DNA from: Streptococcus parasanguinis
GTDB lineage: Bacteria; Bacillota; Bacilli; Lactobacillales; Streptococcaceae
DNA length: 64,000 bases
NCBI RefSeq assembly: GCF_018499505.1
Contig: NZ_JAHDAC010000001.1
Span: 124,001 to 188,000 of the forward strand
Direction of reading: 5' to 3'
Every line of letters begins with the position of its first letter. Within the stretch, counting starts at the first letter, position 1. The notes beneath the pieces are model-generated. The model was not told the DNA's origin. It made no database searches and worked only from the letters and a program-made list of their open reading frames with translations. Shown piece by piece: positions 10,049-18,860 of the stretch. The position numbers were made by a program, and so were the translations under genes.

Positions 10049-10184
10049 AAACTTTCCTTAGGTGAGTACGGACGTCAGCGAACTTCTTCAAAGTTCCAAG
10101 ACTAATTATTGAGCTTAAGGTCTCAATAATTCCGAGTGCCTGAAACGTTATTGTTTCAGGCACTTTTCTCACAGCGGAAAGTTT
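10049..10184 (+). repeat. Intergenic repeat A, copy 1
   Basis: 136-bp element with terminal inverted repeats AAACTTTCC and GGAAAGTTT. Internally it has GTGAG/CTCAC as a second closing stem and three hairpins: AACTT../AAGTT (10081-10095), TTATTGAG/CTCAATAA (about 10107-10129) and AGTGCCTGAAAC/GTTTCAGGCACT (10135-10164). Two further copies lie at 52514-52651 and 59493-59630. It shares an ACGTCAGCG core with pneumococcal BOX elements but otherwise does not match what I recall of BOX or RUP. Confidence 0.85.
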
Positions 10185-10510
10185 CGGCATTTTTTGAATC
10201 AATTTAAAAATTGGAACTCATTTTATTTCTTTGCAGAATCTCTTTACTTATTTTAATTTAAAATAGGTTGTCTACATTCTAAATATCCGGAGCAATCCGG
10301 CTTTTTTGTGAGGAACAGCAAGTAACAAAAGGAAGAGACTGAAAATAGATATTCGGAAATCAAGCGTTTTCCGATAAAATTGTAAGAGTTTCCAGAAAAA
10401 TATTGAAGTAAAACCGAAAAAAGTAAAATGGAAGAGCTGATTGCAGCAAATCAACTGTTCTGCGTTCTCCTTTTTGGAGAAGTATCCTACATTAGAAAAT
10501 GGAGTATTCT
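10185..10510. other. Gene-free stretch before the nucleotidase gene
   Basis: No convincing gene. It holds a second copy of the xfp terminator (CCGGAGCAATCCGGCTTTT at 10287-10305), which gives a 282-bp spacing between the copies with repeat A inside. A small hairpin TTCTCC/GGAGAA lies near 10466-10482. No clear promoter consensus was found for the downstream gene. Confidence 0.6.
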
Positions 10511-12585
10511 ATGAAGAAAAAAATTGTCTTGAAAAGCAGTATCCTAGCGGTCGCTGCAGGTCTTAGTGTTTTTGCGATCAATAGCGTTTTTGCAGACGAA
10601 TTGCCCGTGCAGTTTATGGGCGTCAATGACTTCCACGGTGCCTTGGAACAAACGGGGACAGCTCGTTTAGAAGGCGAAACTGTGAAAAATGCAGGAACAG
10701 CCCCACTTTTGGCAACCTATTTGAATGATTCGCAAAAAGACTTTGAAACAGAGAATGCAGGAACGCCTAATGCCAGCATCCGTGTGCAAGCTGGAGATAT
10801 GGTCGGAGCTAGTCCAGCCAATTCTGCCCTCCTTCAAGATGAACCAACTGTAAAAGTCTTCAATGAAATGAACTTTGAATACGGAACTCTTGGTAATCAC
10901 GAGTTTGACGAAGGACTTGGTGAATTCAACCGGATCATGAAGGGAGAAGCCCCAACACCTGGTCAATTCAATAAGATCGTCGATGAATATCCTCATGAAG
11001 CTTCTAAACAAGAAGTCGTGATTGCCAACTTGGTTGACAAAGATACCAACAAAATCCCATTTGACTGGAAACCTTATACCATCAAAGAAATCCCAGTCAA
11101 TGACAAGACAGTTAAGGCCGGATTTATCGGGGTTGTTACGACAGAATTCCCAAATCTTGTCTTGCGCAAAAATCATGAACAATACCGGGTTTTGGATGAA
11201 GCAGAATCTATTGCCAAATATGCGCGTGAATTAAATGACCAAGGTGTGCATGCTATCGCTGTCTTGGCTCACGTTGCTGCCACTAGTAAGAATGGTGTAG
11301 CAGAAGGTCCGGCTGCAGACATGATCAAAAAATTAAACCAAATCTATCCTGAAAACTCAGTGGATATCGTCTTTGCAGGCCACAACCACCAATATACAAA
11401 CGGGATGGTTGGAAATACCCTGATCGTTCAAGGTACCTCTCAAGGGAAAGCCTACTCGGATGTCCGCGGGGTCCTAGATACGGATACAGCTGACTTTGTC
11501 AAAGCTCCAACTGCTAAAATTATTGCAGTAGATCCATCGAAAGGCAAAGCAAAAGATGCCAAGGTTCAAGCGATCATCGATGATGCCAATGCGACAGTTA
11601 AAAAGGTAACAGAAGCAAAAATCGGTACAGCAGACAAGGCTGAAAATATTACTCGTGAATTGAATGCACAAAAAGAAAGTGCTGTTGGAGATTTGGTCAC
11701 AGCAGCGCAACTAGATATTGCCAAAAAATCAGGTTATCCGGATGTTGACTTTGCCTTCACCAACAATGGAGGAATCCGTGCAGACCTCGTGGTGAAACCA
11801 GACGGAACAGTAACTTGGGGTGCAGCTCAAGCGGTGCAACCATTTAGAAATATCCTCTAAGTAGTAGAAATCACTGGGGATCAAATCTACAAAGCTTTGG
11901 ACCAACAATATGATGAGAAAGAGCTTTACTTCTTGCAAATGGCAGGGATCAAGTACACTTATACAAAATCAGCTGATGCAACAGAAGAAAATCCATATAA
12001 GGTCGTGAAAGCTTACAAGGCAGACGGAACCGAAATTGATCGCAAAAGACCTACAAGGCGATTATCAACGACTTCTTGTATGGTGGCGGAGATGGCTTCT
12101 CAGTCTTCCGTGATACAAAATTGATCGGTGCGATCAATCCAGATACTGAAGTCTTTATCCAGTACATCGAAGATGTGAATAAGGCAGGGAAGAAGTTGTC
12201 TGCTTCAATCTTGGGCAACAAGACATTTGTGGAAAAAGTGGAAGAAGAAACACCAACTCCAGAACCACAACCACAGCCAGCGCCAGTTGATCCAGTAAGT
12301 CCAGTTCATCCTGTAGCTCCAGTAACTCCGGCTACCCCAACTCCTCAACCTGAAAGCCCAGTAACTCCAGCTCAACCAGCTGCAAGCGAAACAAAAGAAG
12401 TGGCAACAAACAAACCAGTTGCTGTCACTTATCATACGGGTGGACAAACAGAAGTAGCTGCTACACCAGCAACTGGTCTTCCAAAAACAGGTCAAGATGA
12501 ATTGGCATCAACAGTCCTTAGCCTCTTTGGTATGACCTCATTAGCTTTAGCAGGCTTTGTAGCTAGCAAAAAACGTGAAGGTTAA
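10511..12585 (+). pseudogene. Cell-wall 5'-nucleotidase, broken by a stop codon and a frameshift
   Basis: Intact, this would be a surface protein of about 691 aa: a signal peptide (MKKKIVLKSSILAVAAGLSVFA), a metallophosphatase domain with NDFHGAL, GNHEFDEG and FAGHNHQY motifs, a 5'-nucleotidase C-terminal domain, a Pro/Thr-rich wall segment of about 60 aa and a C-terminal LPKTG sorting signal with a hydrophobic anchor and a KKREG tail. Two lesions break it. The first is TAA at 11858-11860, where homologues most likely read CAA, since the same frame continues with VVEITGDQIYKALDQQY. The second is a 1-nt loss near 12040, after which the frame shifts and NDFLYGGGDGFSVFRD resumes. The best start is the ATG at 10511, 6 nt after GGAG. 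Relatives such as the S. sanguinis nucleotidase degrade extracellular ATP/AMP to adenosine. Sequencing error can not be excluded. Confidence 0.88.
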
Positions 12586-12609
12586 GTCGTTCATCCGTTA
12601 ACTGACCCT

Positions 12610-12646
12610 AAAAAACGTCCGTTCTTTTAAGAAACGGACGTTTTTC
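12610..12646. terminator. Bidirectional terminator after the nucleotidase
   Basis: AAAAACGTCCGTT and AACGGACGTTTTT form a long stem with A- and T-rich flanks. It can serve both the rightward nucleotidase and the leftward operon ending at 12652. Confidence 0.85.
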
Positions 12647-12651
12647 ATGTC

Positions 12652-13065
12652 TTAAGCTGTTTTCTCCACCCAGACACTGCGGACAAAGAAGAGGCTGATC
12701 AGAGCTAGTGCTAGAAAGGCAACTCCAAGGTAATAATAGTGTTGATCCATTGTAGTAGATCGACCAGAGAGGTTGACAATCCCTCGGTAGAGGGCTCCGG
12801 CTGTGAGCGTAGCCACTCCTGAATTCCAAAGATTGAGACTCAGGCGAGAGAGGCCTTTCACCATCAACTGTAGAAGCACTAGTAGGGCGCCACCGATCAA
12901 AGGAATCAAGAAGAGGTAGTGCATGAAGGCAGAGGTTTCGCCAAAACTAAAGTGTTCATAGATGCGACTTCCGACAAAGAAGAAAGCTGAAATCAGAGTG
13001 TACCAGAGAATCGTTTTTTTCAACCGTTGTTTAATAGGATTAGTAACCGATGTAGACAATGTCAC
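12652..13065 (-). CDS. Small membrane protein of unknown function
   Basis: 137 aa with a GTG start at 13065. Four hydrophobic stretches are visible, roughly residues 17-33, 45-68, 80-95 and 109-127; the segment before the last one, STTMDQHYYYLG, is polar. I do not recognise the family. It overlaps the end of the glycosidase gene by 26 nt, so it is almost certainly the last gene of that operon and translationally coupled to it. The overlap suggests a role with the glycosidase and glycosyltransferase, for example as a membrane partner in a cell-envelope glycan pathway, but nothing in the sequence proves this. Confidence 0.7.
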   Translation of the reverse strand: MTLSTSVTNPIKQRLKKTILWYTLISAFFFVGSRIYEHFSFGETSAFMHYLFLIPLIGGALLVLLQLMVKGLSRLSLNLWNSGVATLTAGALYRGIVNLSGRSTTMDQHYYYLGVAFLALALISLFFVRSVWVEKTA

Positions 13066-13942
13066 TCACCGCCCTTTCTGAGATAGTACCATTTGTTGTT
13101 GGTTTGTTAATGACTTGGCCATTGAAGTAAAGGGTAGAAGATCCACCCCCATCCAGGTTGTAGGCTGTTTTGACGCCATACGATTTCATCACTTCCGCTA
13201 ATTGGTAGAGAGGAAGCCCTTCACTTTCTGAAGTCCGTCCGTCTGACACGACGATAATGTAGTGGTTTTCATCGATGATCCCAATCGCTGTCCGTGGGTT
13301 GGATGCCATAGATTGCCCGACCTCTGAGTTGGTATCGACGGTAATTTCTCCATTTTCAACTAAGGAAGGACCGAAAGCGAGGAGATTGACGACCCCGTCC
13401 TTGACCAATTGATCTGCAGAGATCTCATCTTCGTAGATAATTTTGAAGGATCCATCCTTGTAAATGGCCAGGTCACCATTGCTTGCATCTTCCCGAACGG
13501 TATCGCGGTAGACCACTCCATTTCGGATGACATATCCTGTACTGTTAGCCCCGTAATAGTCACCATTCACTGCTAGAATGGCACTGTTGTTGGTGGCTGT
13601 GACAGAGGTTTTAGCAGTCACGTTGGTTCCGTAAGTATTTTGTGCAAAGGCTGTTTTGAGGTAGTCAGATGAGCTGACTGTGATATCTGCAATGTAAACC
13701 TGAGTATTTTCAATCGTTTTTTCTGTTAGGCTCACCTGGATATTGTCATCTGAATAGCTAGTATCCGTCGTTGTAGCTGATGCAGCTGCTTTTTTGGCTG
13801 CCTTGGTGTCCGTAGTCGTAGCTTTTACGGTTTGGATGGCATCGGATAAGACAAAGGTCTTGAGCATAGAGTAGCTAAAACTGCTGGTCAAAAGAAGGCC
13901 AAAGCAGGCAGCATAGGTGTAGGATTTTTTAAAGAATTTCAT
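13040..13942 (-). CDS. Phosphodiester glycosidase (NAGPA) family exoprotein
   Basis: 300 aa. An N-terminal hydrophobic segment (about residues 9-30) acts as signal or anchor, followed by a Thr/Ala/Lys-rich linker (about 35-60) and then the NAGPA domain. Family marks include LAVNGDYYG (about 121-129), NGVVYRD (about 139-145), SNPRTAIGIIDENHYIIVVSDGR (about 213-235) and the C-terminal NLDGGGSSTLYFNG (about 267-280). These proteins cleave or bind sugar phosphodiesters and often sit in exopolysaccharide or envelope loci. It overlaps the glycosyltransferase gene upstream by 14 nt. The substrate is unknown. Confidence 0.82.
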   Translation of the reverse strand: MKFFKKSYTYAACFGLLLTSSFSYSMLKTFVLSDAIQTVKATTTDTKAAKKAAASATTTDTSYSDDNIQVSLTEKTIENTQVYIADITVSSSDYLKTAFAQNTYGTNVTAKTSVTATNNSAILAVNGDYYGANSTGYVIRNGVVYRDTVREDASNGDLAIYKDGSFKIIYEDEISADQLVKDGVVNLLAFGPSLVENGEITVDTNSEVGQSMASNPRTAIGIIDENHYIIVVSDGRTSESEGLPLYQLAEVMKSYGVKTAYNLDGGGSSTLYFNGQVINKPTTNGTISERAVSDIVYIGY

Positions 13943-14981
13943 GGTGGGGAGCAGTCCTTTCTTTGAAGATCACTTTTTTCTGGATCACCCATGAGACCAG
14001 AAAGAGGAGGAAGCCGACGACAATCTTACTGATTAGGAGATTGAGCCCGAAAGCAGTATAGAAGAGTCGAATCAAGAGCGTATCGAGAATAAAGAGGCCG
14101 AGGGCTAGGCCAAAGTAGCCACTTCCAGTTTTAGCGACGCTGTCTTTGTTCTTAAAGACTAGGTGCTTATTGGTCGAGTAGTTAAAGATGGAACTCGTTA
14201 CACGAGCGATCCCATTGGCTAGGAGAATACGTAGACTAATGGGCACGGCCATCATCACGAAAAGAAAGAAGGCGTAGACCAGATAGTCAACGATAAAACT
14301 ACTCAGAGAGGAGAGGGCAAACTTAAACATGTCCTTGTAGATCATGAGGCCATCTCGAATAGGTCGGAAATGGGAGCCTTCGTTGTCATTGATGTAGACC
14401 GTCTCGATGGGAACTTCCTCGATGGGGAAGGATTTGCTTGCTGCGAGGAGCACATTCATTTCATATTCATAACGCTGTCCTTCAACCTCAAGCATGAAAG
14501 GCAAGAGATTCCTAGTGAAAGCCCGTAAGCCCGTTTGGGTATCGCTGACCGCCACTCCGGTTTGTTGTTTGAAGAGAAAACGGGTCAATTTATTCCCGAA
14601 AGCAGAACGCAAAGGAACTTTTCCAGAGAAGGCGCGTGCTCCTAGAATAAGTGATCCAGGATGCTCTTGAGATTGGTTAACAACCCTGAAAATATCCCAA
14701 ATTTTGTGCTGACCGTCTGCATCAGCTGTAACAATGCTTCCATAGGTGCCTCTTTCTAGGATGTAGGCATAAGCAGTCTTGAGAGCTTGCCCTTTTCCTT
14801 GGTTGTGCTCATGAGTCAGAACTGTCGCAAGACCCTCTAATTTGTCAAAAATCACTTTCTTGTCAGCGTCGCTCTCATCATCGACCACGATGATGTGGAG
14901 ATCGCTCTTAGCATGGACCAAGCGAACCAGTTTGACAAGATTCAGATCCGGTTGATAGGCGGGGATGATAAGATAATTCAT
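13929..14981 (-). CDS. GT2 glycosyltransferase fused to a GtrA-like membrane domain
   Basis: 350 aa. The first half (about residues 1-220) is a family 2 glycosyltransferase of the polyprenyl-phosphate hexose synthase type: IPAYQPDLNLVKLV, VVDDESDADKK, ADADGQHK (the DxD-type metal site) and DTQTGLRAF. The second half has four hydrophobic spans (about 225-345) like GtrA proteins, thought to help flip or use lipid-linked sugars. It is the first gene of a three-gene leftward operon with the NAGPA glycosidase and a small membrane protein. This points to transfer of a sugar from a lipid carrier to an envelope polymer; the acceptor is not evident. Confidence 0.85.
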   Translation of the reverse strand: MNYLIIPAYQPDLNLVKLVRLVHAKSDLHIIVVDDESDADKKVIFDKLEGLATVLTHEHNQGKGQALKTAYAYILERGTYGSIVTADADGQHKIWDIFRVVNQSQEHPGSLILGARAFSGKVPLRSAFGNKLTRFLFKQQTGVAVSDTQTGLRAFTRNLLPFMLEVEGQRYEYEMNVLLAASKSFPIEEVPIETVYINDNEGSHFRPIRDGLMIYKDMFKFALSSLSSFIVDYLVYAFFLFVMMAVPISLRILLANGIARVTSSIFNYSTNKHLVFKNKDSVAKTGSGYFGLALGLFILDTLLIRLFYTAFGLNLLISKIVVGFLLFLVSWVIQKKVIFKERTAPHHEIL

Positions 14982-15285
14982 AATCGTTCCTCGTTTCTTG
15001 AGATTTGTTGTAGCTAGTATAAAGACTCAAGCTTAAAGCTAACTGATATCAGTTTTCTTTAAGGAAAGGAGAGGAAGAAGGGGAGGGGTTTCTTCTATAA
15101 AGTGTCATTTTTTAGGACATTTCTTTCTTTTTTATCGAAGGGGACGTCCAGAAATCATTTTTTAAATCCTAAAGATAATTCTTGCCTTTGTTCCAAAAGT
15201 CTGGTATAATAGTTTCTTGTGAGTAAACCTCACTTACCCCTTGCAAAGACAGGGGGTCATTAGTCCAAAAGGAGGAACATTATCA
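14982..15285. promoter_or_regulatory. Intergenic region: rpsF promoter and structured leader
   Basis: The rpsF promoter is TTGCCT (15182-15187), a 17-nt spacer and TATAAT (15205-15210) with an upstream TG. The leader has two stems: GTGAG/CTCAC (15219-15233) and ACCCCT/AGGGGGT (15236-15241/15251-15257), just before the AAAGGAGG ribosome site; it may be the target of S6:S18 feedback. On the other side, a possible leftward -10 TATACT (15021-15016) and a perfect 14-bp palindrome AACTGATATCAGTT (15041-15054) lie upstream of the glycosyltransferase operon. Confidence 0.65.
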
Positions 15286-15576
15286 ATGGCTAAATACGAA
15301 ATTCTTTATATTATTCGTCCAAACATTGAAGAAGAAGCTAAAAACGCTTTGGTAGCACGTTTCGATTCTATCTTGACTGACAACGGTGCAACTGTTGTTG
15401 AATCAAAAGATTGGGAAAAACGTCGTCTTGCATACGAAATCCAAGATTTCCGTGAAGGACTTTACCACATCGTAAACGTTGAAGCGAACGACGCTGTAGC
15501 TCTTAACGAGTTCGACCGTCTTTCAAAAATCAACGGTGACATTCTTCGTCACATGATCGTAAAAGTTGACGCGTAA
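15286..15576 (+). CDS. rpsF: 30S ribosomal protein S6
   Basis: 96 aa, standard for S6, beginning [14 protein letters not shown] longer in-frame reading from a TTG at 15241 would run through the leader hairpin and is rejected; the ATG at 15286 has a strong AAAGGAGG site. S6 binds S18 on the platform of the 30S subunit. It is the first gene of the conserved rpsF-ssb-rpsR operon. Confidence 0.97.
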   Translation: MAKYEILYIIRPNIEEEAKNALVARFDSILTDNGATVVESKDWEKRRLAYEIQDFREGLYHIVNVEANDAVALNEFDRLSKINGDILRHMIVKVDA

Positions 15577-15596
15577 GAAATCATCAGAGGTGACTT

Positions 15597-16094
15597 ATGA
15601 TTAACAATGTTGTACTTGTCGGTCGTATGACCCGTGATGCTGAACTTCGCTACACTCCAAGCAATCAAGCAGTTGCTACTTTCAGCCTAGCTGTCAACCG
15701 CAACTTCAAGAGTCAAAATGGAGAGCGCGAAGCCGATTTCATCAACTGTGTGATCTGGCGTCAGCAAGCAGAAAACTTAGCCAACTGGGCTAAGAAAGGT
15801 GCTTTGATTGGGATTACCGGTCGCATTCAAACACGTAATTACGAAAACCAGCAAGGTCAACGTGTTTATGTCACTGAAGTCGTAGCAGACAGCTTCCAAC
15901 TATTGGAAAGCCGTGCAGCACGCGAAGGGCATGCAGGTGGTGGTTATTCATCAGGCAACGGTGGTTTTGCTGGGAACGCAACCCCAAGCTTTGGTGGATC
16001 TGAACCAAGCAATGCAGCGCCAAACTTTGGTCGTGAAGAAAATCCATTTGGAGCTAATCCAATGGATATCTCAGACGACGATCTTCCATTCTAA
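15597..16094 (+). CDS. ssb: Single-stranded DNA-binding protein
   Basis: 165 aa. The OB-fold domain occupies about residues 1-105 ([21 protein letters not shown] at the start, then [19 protein letters not shown]). A flexible Gly/Asn/Ser-rich linker follows, and the acidic tip [10 protein letters not shown] is the conserved tail that recruits repair and replication partners. Its place between rpsF and rpsR marks it as the essential chromosomal SSB rather than a competence-specific SsbB. Confidence 0.97.
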   Translation: MINNVVLVGRMTRDAELRYTPSNQAVATFSLAVNRNFKSQNGEREADFINCVIWRQQAENLANWAKKGALIGITGRIQTRNYENQQGQRVYVTEVVADSFQLLESRAAREGHAGGGYSSGNGGFAGNATPSFGGSEPSNAAPNFGREENPFGANPMDISDDDLPF

Positions 16095-16135
16095 GAATGG
16101 GTTTAACGAATTAAAACTATAAAGGAGAATTAAAC

Positions 16136-16375
16136 ATGGCTCAACAACGTCGTGGCGGATTCAAACGCCGTAAAAAAGTTGATTACATCGCAGCAAACAA
16201 AATCGAATATGTCGATTACAAAGATACTGAGCTTCTTAGCCGTTTCGTTTCAGAACGTGGGAAAATCCTTCCTCGTCGTGTAACTGGAACTTCAGCGAAG
16301 AACCAACGTAAAGTAACAACAGCTATCAAACGCGCTCGCGTAATGGCTTTGATGCCTTTCGTAAACGAAGATTAA
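16136..16375 (+). CDS. rpsR: 30S ribosomal protein S18
   Basis: 79 aa, basic, with the typical [14 protein letters not shown] start and [21 protein letters not shown] end. It pairs with S6 on the 30S platform. The ribosome site AAAGGAG lies 8 nt ahead of the ATG. It is the last gene of the operon and is followed directly by an array of terminators. Confidence 0.97.
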   Translation: MAQQRRGGFKRRKKVDYIAANKIEYVDYKDTELLSRFVSERGKILPRRVTGTSAKNQRKVTTAIKRARVMALMPFVNED

Positions 16376-16379
16376 AGAA

Positions 16380-16546
16380 AAGACCCGGGTGGGTCTTTTT
16401 TTCAGGTCCAGTGGACCTCTTTTTCATGAGCTTGAAAACAAGAGAGCGAGTAAGACCCTTATGGGTCTTTTTTTCACGAGCCTGGAAATGTAAGAGCGAG
16501 TTGAGGTCCAGTGGACCTCTTTTTCAGACCCTTTTGGATCTTTTTT
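16380..16546 (+). terminator. Array of five tandem terminators after rpsR
   Basis: Five short stems each end in a T run: AGACCC/GGGTCT (16381-16396), AGGTCC/GGACCT (16404-16418), AGACCC/GGGTCT (16453-16468), GAGGTCC/GGACCTC (16503-16519) and AGACCC/GGATCT with one mismatch (16526-16541). Similar 28-nt spacers (G-A-G-C near the start, G-x-G-A-G-T at the end) follow stems 2, 3 and 5 at 16425, 16475 and 16547. This indicates duplication of a terminator-plus-spacer unit. Confidence 0.85.
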
Positions 16547-16654
16547 GCGAGCATAGAAATGTGATAGTGAGTTAGGTCCGTGTGAAGCTCTTTGACCTTT
16601 CCCAAGCTCTAATTATGCTATAATGATGGGGAGAAAGGTATCAAGGAGCGCAAC

Positions 16655-17176
16655 ATGAAGGAAGGTGTAATCATCAGGAGGATGATAAAGGCAGATATTG
16701 AGCACATCTCTCAAGCCTTTATCCACCAAGGGTGGCCAGGTAGAGAGGATATCTTGACTAGCTATTTTCAAGAGCAGGAGAATAGAGAGAGGGACGTATT
16801 AGTAGCTGAGTCGGATGGATTTGTGGCAGGCTATATCACTATATTGCCTGCTGCCAAGCACGGCCCTTTCGTGGGAGTCTATCCTGAATTATCTGATTTT
16901 AATGTTTTTGAACCATTTAGAAATCGAGGGATTGGGAATCAACTTTTAGAGGAGGCAGAAAAAAGAGTCCGGCTACTATCAGAGATTGTTACTTTAGGGG
17001 TTGGTTTACACTCGGGTTATGGCCCAGCTCAAAGACTGTATGTCAAACGGGGCTATATCCCAGATGGATCTGGGGTTTGGTTTAGGGATCACCCCTTGGC
17101 CCCTTACAGTTCTTGTGAAAACAATGATGACTTAGTCCTCTATTTTTCAAAAAGATTGAACAGGGAAATACAGTAA
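16655..17176 (+). CDS. GNAT-family N-acetyltransferase
   Basis: 173 aa, a single GNAT domain. The acetyl-CoA-binding region is the FEPFRNRGIGNQLLEEAEKR stretch (about 88-107), matching the R/Q-x-x-G-x-G/A loop and helix of the fold; DVLVAESDGFVAGYITI (about 48-64) is the preceding strand pair. The substrate cannot be told from sequence. It is preceded by an extended -10 (TGCTATAAT, ending at 16624) and an AAGGAG site 6 nt before the ATG, and followed by a two-way terminator, so it is probably monocistronic. Confidence 0.85.
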   Translation: MKEGVIIRRMIKADIEHISQAFIHQGWPGREDILTSYFQEQENRERDVLVAESDGFVAGYITILPAAKHGPFVGVYPELSDFNVFEPFRNRGIGNQLLEEAEKRVRLLSEIVTLGVGLHSGYGPAQRLYVKRGYIPDGSGVWFRDHPLAPYSSCENNDDLVLYFSKRLNREIQ

Positions 17177-17179
17177 AAC

Positions 17180-17206
17180 AAAAACGGATGAAGACTTCAT
17201 CCGTTT
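17180..17206. terminator. Bidirectional terminator
   Basis: AAACGGATGAA and TTCATCCGTTT pair across a short loop between two convergent genes, with A- and T-rich flanks usable in both directions. Confidence 0.8.
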
Positions 17207-17210
17207 CTTT

Positions 17211-17888
17211 TTAGCGTCGAGTTGCAGGTGCTGTGCTCGAACTTTTAATATTAAAGCGTTTCTTGAGATAGAAGCGAAGGACAAGTGCTAGAGCTCCTAA
17301 AATGATGGCAAAAACATCTGGAATAGTTGGGTTGAGGACTTGAGGGAGTAATGAAGTAAAGGATAAGACGATGACCCAAAGGAACATGACTCCAACAAGA
17401 ATCGGCATGGATTTCCAAAGAGAAGGACGCTCGCTACGATTTTTGGTGCCATCCATATACTGATAGAAGAAGTAGTACATGAGATACAAGAGCAGGGCCC
17501 CTGTCAAACTTCCAAGAATCAAGGTGATCAACCCATAGCCAGTACGACGCGGTGCGACCAAGTTCATAAAAGCGCTAATCGCAGCAAATACTCCAAAGAT
17601 AAAGAGGAAGGAATCCAAAATCATGAGAGAGGGAGCATCGTTTAATTTCGGATGCTCTTTTTCATAGCGTTCTTTCTCGCTGAAAGAGTTAGCCCATACA
17701 GTTGGAGCTCCAAAAAGGGTCCGTGCTGGAATTCCTTTTCCTTGGTTTTCATGGATAGCTGGAAGAATTTCTTGGATGAGGCTTTCTGCTTCTTCCTCAG
17801 TCTTTCCGTTTTCAAGCAATTGGTGTTTGGCGATCCGGATAAATTCTTGATTTTTCTTACTAAGTTGATGAAGGTCGGTGTGAGACAT
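17211..17888 (-). CDS. DUF1129-family membrane protein
   Basis: 225 aa from the ATG at 17888, which has an AAAGGAG site; an in-frame codon further upstream at 17909 is less likely. The N-terminal 80 residues are a soluble helical part (HTDLHQLSKKNQEFIRIAKHQL) typical of DUF1129 proteins. Four to five hydrophobic segments follow, and the C-terminus is basic (FYLKKRFNIK). The function of the family is unknown. It lies 27 nt after corA on the same strand and is probably cotranscribed with it. Confidence 0.82.
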   Translation of the reverse strand: MSHTDLHQLSKKNQEFIRIAKHQLLENGKTEEEAESLIQEILPAIHENQGKGIPARTLFGAPTVWANSFSEKERYEKEHPKLNDAPSLMILDSFLFIFGVFAAISAFMNLVAPRRTGYGLITLILGSLTGALLLYLMYYFFYQYMDGTKNRSERPSLWKSMPILVGVMFLWVIVLSFTSLLPQVLNPTIPDVFAIILGALALVLRFYLKKRFNIKSSSTAPATRR

Positions 17889-17915
17889 AGTTACTCCTTT
17901 GATGTACAAGTTTGG

Positions 17916-18860
17916 TTAGAACCATTTTTTATGGATGAGGTAGACGACGAGAGACCCGGTCAGGGCAAAGGCAATGAAAATAATCAGCCAGAAGGCATGG
18001 GGTTCACCATTGAGCGGAAGCTCATTGTCCTTAAAGTTCATCCCGTAGGCCGAAAAGATCATGGTCGGAATGGACATGACAATGGTGACGAGGGCCAGGG
18101 TCTTCATGATATTGTTCTGGTTGTTGGAGATGATCGATGCAAAGGTATCGGTCATGGAGTGCAGGATATTTCCATAAATATCTGCCATCTCGATGGCCTG
18201 CTGGGTTTCGATCAAGGTATCTTCCAACAGATCCTCGTCTTCTAGGTATTTCTTGATGTTACTAGTAGCACTGGTCAATTTCTTGATCACGCGCTCATTG
18301 GTTTTCAGAGAGGCCTTAAAGTAGACGATGGTTTTTTCCAACTCCATCAACTCAATCAGCTCTTCATTACGCGTTGATTTGTGCAATTGGCTTTCAATCT
18401 GTTCGCTTTTGCGATCCAAGGTACGAAGCGCAGACAAGTAGAGTTCAGCGTTGCGATAGAGGATCTGAAAGATAAAGCGTGACCGCATAAAGGTATAGAA
18501 ATTACGCAAGCGTCGGTTGATAAAGAGATCGAGAAGCGGCAATTTCTCCAAGCAAGTCGTGATAATAGCCTCTTCTGTCAGGATAATCCCTAGCGGAATG
18601 GTCACGTAGTAGGTCTGATTGTTCCGCTCTTCCTTGATGGGAACGTCTACGATAATCAAGGTATACTCGTCTTCGATGGTCATACGGGACATTTCTTCCG
18701 CATCGAGTGGAGCCCGCAAGTCTGCAATATCAATATTAAAAGCAGAAGCGATTTCCATCGATTCACTTTGAGAAGGGTTAACAAGGTTGATCCAGCTACC
18801 GGGTTCCAGCGTCTCTATTTCCTTAAATTCAGTCGTTGTCGATAAAAAGACCTGTTTCAT
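17916..18860 (-). CDS. corA: CorA-family divalent-cation (Mg2+) transporter
   Basis: 314 aa from the ATG at 18860, preceded by GGGGAGG; 11 extra in-frame codons upstream lack a ribosome site. The cytoplasmic N-terminal domain (about 1-245) is rich in acidic and helical segments. Two C-terminal membrane helices follow, the first ending in the signature YGMNF (GMN selectivity loop, about residue 275). The protein ends with the usual basic KKWF tail. The family makes pentameric channels for Mg2+ and sometimes Co2+/Ni2+; the actual ion here is not shown by sequence. Confidence 0.92.
   Translation of the reverse strand: MKQVFLSTTTEFKEIETLEPGSWINLVNPSQSESMEIASAFNIDIADLRAPLDAEEMSRMTIEDEYTLIIVDVPIKEERNNQTYYVTIPLGIILTEEAIITTCLEKLPLLDLFINRRLRNFYTFMRSRFIFQILYRNAELYLSALRTLDRKSEQIESQLHKSTRNEELIELMELEKTIVYFKASLKTNERVIKKLTSATSNIKKYLEDEDLLEDTLIETQQAIEMADIYGNILHSMTDTFASIISNNQNNIMKTLALVTIVMSIPTMIFSAYGMNFKDNELPLNGEPHAFWLIIFIAFALTGSLVVYLIHKKWF

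Noticed and set aside
10049-10184. Repeat A as a tRNA-like or known riboswitch RNA
   Set aside because: The cloverleaf-like plan lacks tRNA invariant bases and a CCA/acceptor geometry, and it sits after genes rather than before them.
12290-12380. Repeated CCAGTA/CCAGCT units, considered as a tandem repeat or CRISPR-like array
   Set aside because: They encode the Pro-rich wall-spanning segment and have no regular spacer structure.
12205-12495. 96-aa Trp/Ser-rich minus-strand frame
   Set aside because: Antisense to the Pro/Thr-rich wall segment of the nucleotidase; composition is explained by that repeat-like coding sequence.
15241-15285. N-terminal extension of S6
   Set aside because: It would translate the leader hairpin and start at a TTG without a ribosome site; the ATG at 15286 has a strong one.
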